A stretch of DNA of 16,489 nucleotides from Methanomicrobiales archaeon (GTDB taxonomy: Archaea > Halobacteriota > Methanomicrobia > Methanomicrobiales > JACTUA01): NCBI GenBank assembly GCA_028678635.1, contig JAJRDC010000194.1, positions 1 through 16,489 on the forward strand, read 5' to 3'. A model generated the notes under the pieces. It did no database searches and was not told the origin of the DNA. It worked only from the letters and a program-made list of their open reading frames with translations. How positions within the stretch are numbered: the first letter of the stretch is position 1; each line of letters opens with the position of its first letter. Shown here in pieces: positions 9,364 through 13,838 of the stretch. Position numbers and translations under genes: made by a program.

Positions 9364-10047
9364 ATGCGCCCGTACGTGACCGTGAACCTGGCGATGTCGG
9401 CTGACGGCAAGATCTCCACCCGGGAACACCGGCAGGTACGAATCTCGGGACCGCGGGACTTCGGCAGAGTGGACATCCTGAAGGCCGGGCAGGACGCGAT
9501 TGTCGTTGGGATCGGAACGGTCCTTGCCGACAACCCCTCGCTGACGGTGAAGTCCCCTGCCCTCCGCGAGGATCGGCGCAGGGCAGGGAAGGACGAGGAC
9601 CCGGTCCGGGTGGTGGTGGACAGCCAGGCCCGCACCCCGCCGGAGGCCGATATCCTCCGGAAGGGATCAGGTGAACGGATCATCGCTGTTTCGGAATCTG
9701 CCCCGGGAGAGAGGGTGGGGCTGCTCGCGGACCGTGCCACGGTGCTCACGGCAGGAAAGGACCGGGTGGACCTTGTCCGGCTCCTCCGTCTTCTCGGTGA
9801 ACGGGGGATCCGGAAGGTGATGGTGGAGGGGGGAGGAACCCTGATCTGGGGCTTCTTCTCCCGCGGGCTGGTGGACGAGTTCTGCACCTTCGTGGGGCCG
9901 GTGATCATCGGCGGCAGGGATGCCCCCACCCCCGCGGACGGGGAAGGCTTCGTAAAGGAAGGGGACTTCATCCCGCTGGAACCGCCCGCCGTGACCGAAT
10001 GCGACGGGGGGGTGATCCTGCGATGGAAGGTGAGGAAGACCAACTGA
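9364..10047 (+). CDS. arfC: 2,5-diamino-6-(ribosylamino)-4(3H)-pyrimidinone 5'-phosphate reductase (archaeal ArfC/Rib7 type)
   Basis: This 227-residue cytosolic enzyme uses NAD(P)H to reduce the ribosyl side chain of the diaminopyrimidinone phosphate to the ribityl form, an early step towards riboflavin and, in methanogens, the deazaflavin coenzyme F420. Visible family signatures are N8-L-A-M-S-A-D-G-K-I-S (8-18), V48-G-I-G-T-V-L-A-D-N-P-S-L-T-V (48-62), R82-V-V-V-D-S (82-87), the nucleotide-binding V154-E-G-G-G-T-L (154-160) and G-L-V-D-E (168-172), followed by P-V-I-I-G-G (179-184). Length is typical of the archaeal single-domain reductase; the deaminase domain of bacterial RibD is absent. 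ATG 9364 is chosen because the family begins with this V-T-V-N-L-A-M-S-A-D-G segment; the open frame further upstream is out-of-phase TPR sequence. The gene overlaps the next ORF by 25 bp. Confidence is high for the family, slightly lower for the symbol. Confidence 0.92.
   Translation: MRPYVTVNLAMSADGKISTREHRQVRISGPRDFGRVDILKAGQDAIVVGIGTVLADNPSLTVKSPALREDRRRAGKDEDPVRVVVDSQARTPPEADILRKGSGERIIAVSESAPGERVGLLADRATVLTAGKDRVDLVRLLRLLGERGIRKVMVEGGGTLIWGFFSRGLVDEFCTFVGPVIIGGRDAPTPADGEGFVKEGDFIPLEPPAVTECDGGVILRWKVRKTN
10009..10018 (+). promoter_or_regulatory. Strong Shine-Dalgarno inside the end of arfC
   Basis: GGGGTGATCC closely matches the complement of the archaeal 16S rRNA 3' end (GGAGGTGATCC). 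It ends four bases before ATG 10023. It supports translation of the small downstream ORF from that codon rather than from ATG 9999, although the same bases also encode Gly-Val-Ile-Leu of ArfC. Confidence 0.5.
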
Positions 10048-10301
10048 ACGATACCCCTGACCGGAAGGACGAGGAGTCGTTCCTTGGCCGGTTCACCGGG
10101 TTCCTGCGGCGCCCGGGGCCGGAGGGGGGCGGGGACCGGGAACCGGCGGTAGTCTTCAAGGAACCCGTGGCCGAGCTGCCCCGCGGGGCGACCCCGCCCG
10201 CGGGCCCCGGGATGATCATCCCGCTGCGGAGGGAGAAGGGCTGTGCCGGGGTGCCCCCGGTGCCGCCGCAGCAGAAGGAAGAAAAGGATCCGCCGGCGTG
10301 A
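10023..10301 (+). CDS. Small hypothetical protein, translationally coupled to arfC
   Basis: A 92-residue ORF starts inside the last 25 bp of arfC in another frame and stops at TGA 10299-10301. The start at 10023 is preferred because of the strong GGTGATCC ribosome-binding site just upstream. The product has an acidic N-terminus (M-E-G-E-E-D-Q-L-N-D), a short possible amphipathic helix around residues 19-30 (S-F-L-G-R-F-T-G-F-L-R-R), then Pro/Gly-rich sequence with a hydrophobic patch near 64-68 (M-I-I-P-L) and a charged tail. I recognise no family. It is probably largely disordered. Overlap with arfC suggests co-expression, but a function in flavin metabolism is only suggested by position. 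In high-GC DNA a 92-codon frame can occur by chance, so the call is moderate. Confidence 0.45.
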   Translation: MEGEEDQLNDTPDRKDEESFLGRFTGFLRRPGPEGGGDREPAVVFKEPVAELPRGATPPAGPGMIIPLRREKGCAGVPPVPPQQKEEKDPPA

Positions 10302-10314
10302 GGCCCGCGGAAGT

Positions 10315-10328
10315 TCGTTCTCTTTTTC
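10315..10328 (+). terminator. T-rich terminator after the arfC operon
   Basis: A pyrimidine tract containing five consecutive T (10322-10326) follows the small ORF by 14-27 bases. Oligo-T tracts on the coding strand are the usual intrinsic termination signal of archaeal RNA polymerase. No hairpin is needed and none directly precedes it. Confidence 0.45.
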
Positions 10329-10370
10329 CAGTGTAACCTCCCTGCCCCCGGTGGTTTCGGGAACATAGTA

Positions 10371-10395
10371 CGGGAGGGAGCGCTGTCCCCTCCCG
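10371..10395. repeat. 8 bp perfect inverted repeat, hairpin-forming
   Basis: CGGGAGGG (10371-10378) and CCCTCCCG (10388-10395) are exact reverse complements around a nine-base loop. The element sits about 50 bases after the T tract that follows the arfC operon. It could help 3' end formation or stabilise a transcript; no T run follows on either strand. Confidence 0.4.
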
Positions 10396-10485
10396 GTCCC
10401 TCCCCCGATGAGGATAGACCCCCCGGGCCGGTAATTTCCCGAAAGCTCTCAAATCTGGATCAACCGGGGGGGACGCCCACGCGGC

Positions 10486-10503
10486 GGGGGGCGGGAGCCC
10501 CCC
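10486..10503. repeat. Very stable GC hairpin with a GNRA-type loop
   Basis: GGGGGGC (10486-10492) pairs with GCCCCCC (10497-10503) around the loop GGGA, which fits the GNRA tetraloop pattern on the plus strand. All seven pairs are G-C. It lies midway between two convergent genes, so it may act as a transcript-end barrier or be part of an unannotated RNA. Confidence 0.4.
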
Positions 10504-10604
10504 AGGAGCGTCTCAGCAGTATACAATGAATGGAGAGCACCAATTCGCAGCAATCACCGTATGCCGACCGGGCCGCGGCGGTTGTGATGGCTGGTTCGTA
10601 TCAG

Positions 10605-10611
10605 AAAAAAA
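10605..10611 (-). terminator. T7 terminator of the lipoprotein gene
   Basis: Seven A on the plus strand give seven T on the minus strand, starting 15 bases after the lipoprotein stop codon. This is a standard archaeal termination tract in the right place and orientation. Confidence 0.6.
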
Positions 10612-10625
10612 TGGATTCCGAGGCC

Positions 10626-11117
10626 TCAGGACCGGGAGGTGGGCGGCACCAGGTCGTCGTAGATCTTGTAGGGATCCCCGTAGTAATATGCCGTGATCTC
10701 CACCCGGTCACTCCCGTTGGATCCTGCAAGGGTCCTCGTCGCTCCCATCGGGATCGTGCCGGAAGGGGGCCGGTTTATCTGAGCCGTCTCCACGATCCCG
10801 TCCGAGCGGGTCACCTTGATATCCAGCCACTGGAGGAGGAGGTTGCCGCTGCCGCCATTATAGGTCACGATGATGTCGGGATAGGCGGAGATGGGGTTCC
10901 GTTCCACGGTGACATACGTGTCCAGGCCGGGAGGCGAGGTCACGGTGGGACCCGGTTCCAGGGAGGGGGGTGCAGTCGTGGGGATCGTGACCGGGATCGT
11001 GGTTGCCGGGAGGGTTGTGGGGGTGGGAGTCATGGTCTCAGTCGGGGGCGACGCGCAGCCGGCCAGGAGCACGCAGGCCAGGGCGAGGGCAAGAAGGGTC
11101 AGGATTCTCGCATGCAT
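10626..11117 (-). CDS. Predicted secreted lipoprotein with Thr/Pro linker and C-terminal beta-type domain
   Basis: The 163-residue product begins with a lipoprotein signal: M-H-A-R then a hydrophobic core and the lipobox L-L-A-G-C with Cys21 as the probable lipid-modified residue. Residues 22-65 form a Thr/Pro-rich linker, common in surface-anchored archaeal proteins and a likely glycosylation zone. Residues 66-163 (from Y-V-T-V-E-R-N-P-I) are rich in alternating hydrophobic residues and aromatic side chains, suggesting a small beta-sandwich exposed outside the membrane. I do not recognise a named domain. The start is supported by a GGAGAG ribosome-binding site just upstream on the minus strand. 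It is divergent from the GltB-like gene, with 162 bp between them, and is followed by a T7 terminator. No ligand or partner can be inferred from the sequence. Confidence 0.78.
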   Translation of the reverse strand: MHARILTLLALALACVLLAGCASPPTETMTPTPTTLPATTIPVTIPTTAPPSLEPGPTVTSPPGLDTYVTVERNPISAYPDIIVTYNGGSGNLLLQWLDIKVTRSDGIVETAQINRPPSGTIPMGATRTLAGSNGSDRVEITAYYYGDPYKIYDDLVPPTSRS

Positions 11118-11198
11118 ATCTCTCCGTGGGGGTTTCCGCTACATGGGCTTTGTGGATGCCCATCCGGTGTACCGGGTGCATGCCGCGGACTTCCCAGA

Positions 11199-11220
11199 TC
11201 CGCCCTGAGAACCGGGCGGA
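11199..11220. promoter_or_regulatory. 7 bp inverted repeat upstream of the GltB-like promoter
   Basis: TCCGCCC (11199-11205) and GGGCGGA (11214-11220) are exact reverse complements around an eight-base spacer. The element ends 18 bases before the AT-rich TATA region and lies in the shared divergent promoter region, so it is placed to bind a regulator acting on either gene. Binding is not shown by the sequence. Confidence 0.35.
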
Positions 11221-11237
11221 CAGCCACACGCCGGCGG

Positions 11238-11254
11238 CTATAGAAATATTTTTA
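11238..11254 (+). promoter_or_regulatory. TATA/AT-rich promoter of the GltB-like gene
   Basis: The run CTATAGAAATATTTTTA is the only strongly AT-rich stretch in the 162 bp divergent gap. A start 22-27 bases downstream would fall at about 11265-11278, giving a very short or absent leader before ATG 11280. The AAAGG at 11267-11271 could serve as a ribosome-binding site if the leader is not fully absent. Confidence 0.6.
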
Positions 11255-11279
11255 AGACAGGGAAAGAAAGGAATTTCGC

Positions 11280-12869
11280 ATGAACCTGAGGCGACCCAAC
11301 GCAAACGAAGCCATCGGCACCTCGAACCGCTCGAGAAACGTGGTTCCCATGTCCGGCATCTGCACCCGATGCTTGGACGGGTGCAAGGGACAGTGTGACA
11401 TCTGGCTCTCCTCTTTCCGGGGACGCGAGGTACTGTATCCCGGTCCGTTCGGGGAGATGACCGCCGGGGCGGACAAGGACTACCCCATCGATTACTCCCA
11501 CCTGAACATCCAGGGATACGCGAAGGGGGCCAAGGGGCTCCCGAAAGGGACCGACATCGGCCCCGACACGGCGGTCTTCTCCGGCGTGAACACCGAGACC
11601 TCGTACGGCTGGGACAGGAAGGTGAAGCTCCGGGTCCCCATCTTCACGGGGGCCCTGGGATCCACCGAGATCGCCCGGAAGAACTGGGAGCACTTTGCCA
11701 TTGGTGCTGCCATCTCGGGGATCACCATTGTCTGCGGCGAGAATGTCTGCGGGGTGGACCCGGATCTCGTCCTGGACAGCAAGGGCAAGGTGTCCAAGTC
11801 CCCGGAGATGGACCGGCGGATCGAGACCTACAGGAAGTTCCACGAGGGCTACGGCGAGATCCTGGTCCAGATGAACGTGGAGGACACCCGCCTCGGCACC
11901 GCCGAGTACGTCTCCTCCACGCACCACCTGGACACCATCGAGCTGAAGTGGGGGCAGGGGGCCAAGTGCATCGGCGGCGAGATCAAGGTGAAGACCCTGG
12001 AGCGGGCCATCGAGCTGAAGAAGCGGGGCTACATCGTGCTCCCTGACCCGACACTCCCGGACGTCCAGAAGTCCTTCCGTGCCGGCGCCATCAAGGAGTT
12101 CGAGCGCCACTCACGCCTCGGCTTTGTCAGCGGTGACGGTCTCCTGGAGGAAGTGGACCGGCTGCGCGATCTCGGGTTCAAACGGGTCACCTTAAAGACC
12201 GGCGCCTATTCGGCCGTGGAACTGGCCATGGCCATGCGCTTCGGGTCCGAGGCAAAGATCGATCTCCTGACCATCGACGGGGCGCCGGGCGGGACCGGGA
12301 TGAGCCCCTGGCCCATGATGAACGAGTGGGGCATCCCCACGTTCTACCTGCAGGCCATGGCTTACGACTTTGCGAAGAAGCTGGAGAAGAAAGGCCGGCG
12401 GGTCCCCGACATCGCCATGGCCGGCGGGTTCTCCTCCGAGGACGGCGTCTTCAAGGCCATTGCCATGGGAGCCCCCTACGTGAAGGCGGTCTGCATGGGC
12501 CGGGGCCTTATGATCCCCGGCATGGTGGGAAAGAACATCGGAGTCTGGCTGAAGGAGGGCAACCTGCCCAACACGGTCTCCAAGTACGGGAAGACGGCAG
12601 AGGAGATCTTTGTCTCCTACGAGGAACTGAAAGCAAAGTACGGCAACCGGTTCAAGGAGATCCCCACCGGCGCCATCGGTATCTATACCTATGCCCAGCG
12701 CTTCAGGACCGGGCTCCAGCAGCTGATGGCGGGCTCCCGCAACTTCACCCTGGGCACCATCTCCCGGGCGGACCTCATGTCCCTCACGGAAGAGGCGACG
12801 AAGGTCTCGGGGATCCCCTACGTGATGGACGCCTACCGTGACGAGGCGGAAGCGATCCTGGAGAAGTAA
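11280..12869 (+). CDS. Stand-alone FMN-binding glutamate-synthase-like (GltB central/FMN domain) protein
   Basis: This 529-residue protein corresponds to the FMN-binding synthase barrel of glutamate synthase without the N-terminal glutaminase or C-terminal beta-helix domain. Recognisable pieces are E-L-K-W-G-Q-G-A-K (221-229, matching the K-x-x-Q-G-A-K motif), the segment around I-D-G-A-P-G-G-T-G-M-S-P (about 335-346), and A-M-A-G-G-F-S-S-E-D-G (about 379-389), a phosphate/FMN-binding loop. Near the N-terminus four cysteines in C-x2-C-x3-C-x3-C spacing (Cys28, 31, 35, 39) could hold an iron-sulfur cluster or metal. The Cys cluster that binds 3Fe-4S after the barrel in canonical glutamate synthases is not seen. 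A related archaeal form is known in methanogens, but the electron donor and whether glutamate is the product are open. A strong TATA region lies upstream and a pyrimidine terminator downstream; it appears monocistronic. Confidence 0.93.
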   Translation: MNLRRPNANEAIGTSNRSRNVVPMSGICTRCLDGCKGQCDIWLSSFRGREVLYPGPFGEMTAGADKDYPIDYSHLNIQGYAKGAKGLPKGTDIGPDTAVFSGVNTETSYGWDRKVKLRVPIFTGALGSTEIARKNWEHFAIGAAISGITIVCGENVCGVDPDLVLDSKGKVSKSPEMDRRIETYRKFHEGYGEILVQMNVEDTRLGTAEYVSSTHHLDTIELKWGQGAKCIGGEIKVKTLERAIELKKRGYIVLPDPTLPDVQKSFRAGAIKEFERHSRLGFVSGDGLLEEVDRLRDLGFKRVTLKTGAYSAVELAMAMRFGSEAKIDLLTIDGAPGGTGMSPWPMMNEWGIPTFYLQAMAYDFAKKLEKKGRRVPDIAMAGGFSSEDGVFKAIAMGAPYVKAVCMGRGLMIPGMVGKNIGVWLKEGNLPNTVSKYGKTAEEIFVSYEELKAKYGNRFKEIPTGAIGIYTYAQRFRTGLQQLMAGSRNFTLGTISRADLMSLTEEATKVSGIPYVMDAYRDEAEAILEK

Positions 12870-12888
12870 ACCGGCTCCCAGGAACCCC

Positions 12889-12903
12889 CTCTCTCTTTTT
12901 CTC
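12889..12903 (+). terminator. Pyrimidine/T5 terminator after the GltB-like gene
   Basis: A CT-rich tract with five consecutive T (12896-12900) starts 20 bases after the TAA stop at 12867-12869. It fits archaeal intrinsic termination. A 10-base palindrome CCGCCGGCGG (12904-12913) follows immediately. Confidence 0.5.
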
Positions 12904-13009
12904 CCGCCGGCGGCACCAGGCCTCTTCACCAAAACAGAGGATCCGGACCGGTCACGGAACCTGTTCCGAACATGGCACTATTGGCTCCCGTGCATCGTCC
13001 GTGTCAAAA

Positions 13010-13073
13010 AGGGGAATGCGAGGATGGGGCTATTCCCCTGTGAATGGTAAGGAGGATGCACGGGATCGTGCAT
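13010..13073. repeat. Two adjacent hairpin-forming inverted repeats
   Basis: AGGGGAAT (13010-13017) pairs with ATTCCCCT (13032-13039) over 8 bp with a 14-base loop. ATGCACG (13056-13062) pairs with CGTGCAT (13067-13073) over 7 bp with the loop GGAT. They lie 16 bases apart in the otherwise unassigned gap. Both are perfect, and the second has a short loop that favours folding. They could be part of a structured RNA; no promoter is clear. Confidence 0.35.
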
Positions 13074-13125
13074 AAAGAGAGTGCGTGAGGGATGTGCGCA
13101 GAGTGAAATAGTGGGGGAACCGGTC

Positions 13126-13169
13126 CTGCCCCCTGGCTGCACCCGTATCCCCGGTAGGCACGGGGGCAG
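13126..13169. repeat. 8 bp perfect inverted repeat in the unassigned gap
   Basis: CTGCCCCC (13126-13133) is the exact reverse complement of GGGGGCAG (13162-13169), with a 28-base interior. Given the GC content, one such pair is expected by chance in a region this size, so it counts mainly together with the two hairpins just upstream. Confidence 0.25.
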
Positions 13170-13500
13170 CACCAAGATTGGCGGCCGCGGGCTCGAGGAT
13201 GGCCAGCCCGGGGCCTAGGACGTGAGGTGAACCACTGGCAAACGGTACATGGCAGGACGGTTCCCTGAGGGCAGCAATGCCCAGGAGGATGGTGGTTGAA
13301 ATGCCAGCCATCACGGGGGCCACCCCGCCGGGCTGCCTCCATGCAGACAGCCGGAAGCAGGATCCTGCACGGGCCCCGGGCTTCCCGAGTCTCCCGGGCT
13401 CCCTGCATCCGATTCCCTGCTTCCTGGCGGGATGGGTGTGTGGCATCGGTTTCTCTCTCCCCCGGCCCCACCGCGTCCCGGCGGGTGCACCGGGACCGTG

Positions 13501-13531
13501 GATGCCGGCGGCGGGTCTCATGATGCCGGCG
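13501..13531. repeat. Direct repeat GATGCCGGCG spaced by 21 bp
   Basis: GATGCCGGCG occurs at 13501-13510 and again at 13522-13531. The start-to-start distance of 21 bp is two turns of the DNA helix, so a protein could contact both copies on the same face. The repeat directly abuts the palindrome at 13531-13542. Confidence 0.45.
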
Positions 13532-13542
13532 AGAGTACTCTC
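13531..13542. promoter_or_regulatory. 12 bp perfect palindrome GAGAGTACTCTC
   Basis: GAGAGTACTCTC equals its own reverse complement. It marks the change from GC-rich to AT-rich DNA upstream of the oxidoreductase operon and overlaps by one base the second copy of the GATGCCGGCG direct repeat. An operator for a dimeric regulator is plausible; no known consensus is recognised. Confidence 0.4.
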
Positions 13543-13580
13543 GTACTTTCACCGCTGGCAAATGGGAGTATGTATCAATA

Positions 13581-13590
13581 TTATTTAAAT
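13581..13590 (+). promoter_or_regulatory. Candidate distal TATA box of the oxidoreductase operon
   Basis: TTATTTAAAT lies in the AT-rich block. A start about 25 bases downstream would fall near 13606-13617, on top of the double GTAATTAC motif, and give a leader of more than 200 bases. A second, closer candidate is CCTTTATGG at 13791-13799, which would give a short leader. The block could equally promote a small RNA. Confidence 0.35.
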
Positions 13591-13600
13591 GTTTCTTTAT

Positions 13601-13618
13601 GTAATTACTGGTAATTAC
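13601..13618. promoter_or_regulatory. Two tandem copies of the palindrome GTAATTAC
   Basis: GTAATTAC occurs at 13601-13608 and 13611-13618, separated by TG. Each octamer is its own reverse complement, and the centre-to-centre distance is 10 bp, one helical turn, so two dimers could bind the same DNA face side by side. The site lies about 20 bases after a TATA-like sequence, a typical place for an archaeal repressor. The cognate regulator is unknown. Confidence 0.5.
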
Positions 13619-13838
13619 CACTAATACTATGAAAGGGTGCTATAATCTCGATGCAAACAGGGGGCCTCACTCTAAATCCAGAAAAGTCAAGTGAAAAATA
13701 TTAATTTTGAGTGATCTCTTTAACCATAGGGGCCTCCGGGACCTGCATCCCGTCCCTCTCCCCCTTCCGCCGGATTTTGCCTTTCACGCATTCCTTTATG
13801 GACCAGGGGAGTGATCCCTCCGGGGGACGTGAGACTCC

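Larger units (their letters stand above)
10302..10625. other. Convergent intergenic region with hairpins and T tracts
   Basis: These 324 bases separate the plus-strand arfC operon from the minus-strand lipoprotein gene. I see no credible ORF in them. They hold the plus-strand T tract near 10322, two GC-rich hairpins (10371-10395 and 10486-10503) and an A7 run (10605-10611) that reads as T7 on the minus strand. The rest is unassigned; a small RNA cannot be excluded. Confidence 0.6.
12870..13838. other. Gene-poor region of about 970 bp with inverted repeats and an AT-rich 3' part
   Basis: Between the GltB-like gene and the oxidoreductase operon no ORF has convincing support. Open frames exist on both strands (for example minus-strand frames between 13004 and 13621), but they overlap one another, lack ribosome-binding sites and show no recognised motif. 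The first two thirds are GC-rich and contain several hairpin-capable repeats: CGGAAC/GTTCCG at 12955-12968, 13010-13039, 13056-13073 and 13126-13169. The last third, from about 13541 to 13710, turns AT-rich and promoter-like. It may hold a non-coding RNA, a decayed gene or a long regulatory region. Confidence 0.6.

Noticed and set aside
9999..10022. Start of the small ORF at ATG 9999
   Set aside because: There is no good ribosome-binding site ahead of it, whereas ATG 10023 follows GGTGATCC at a proper distance.
10530..11243. Plus-strand open frames opposite the lipoprotein gene (for example 10530-11243)
   Set aside because: The minus-strand frame has a complete lipoprotein signal with Cys21, a ribosome-binding site and a T7 terminator, while the plus-strand product is Gly/Arg-rich without motifs.
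11238..12932. Antisense frames over the GltB-like gene (11238-12110 and 12192-12932, -)
   Set aside because: They overlap a gene with clear family motifs and have no motif, promoter or ribosome-binding site of their own.
12955..12968. NrpR-type nitrogen operator (GGAA-N6-TTCC) downstream of the GltB-like gene
   Set aside because: The spacing here is four bases (GGAA-CCTG-TTCC), not six, and the site is behind rather than in front of the nitrogen-related gene.
13004..13621. Minus-strand genes in the large gap (13004-13621 or 13030-13521), the second with a short hydrophobic stretch M-A-G-I-S-T-T-I-L-L-G-I-A-A-L
   Set aside because: The two frames overlap each other, no ribosome-binding site precedes either start, and no family signature is seen. 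A decayed gene remains possible but is not supported.
13629..13694. 21-codon ORF M-K-G-C-Y-N-L-D in the AT-rich block
   Set aside because: No ribosome-binding site and too short to distinguish from chance.
12870..13838. tRNA, SRP RNA or RNase P RNA in the gap
   Set aside because: I searched by eye for a T-loop GGTTCGA-type motif in a cloverleaf, the SRP Alu/S-domain signatures and the RNase P core, and found none.
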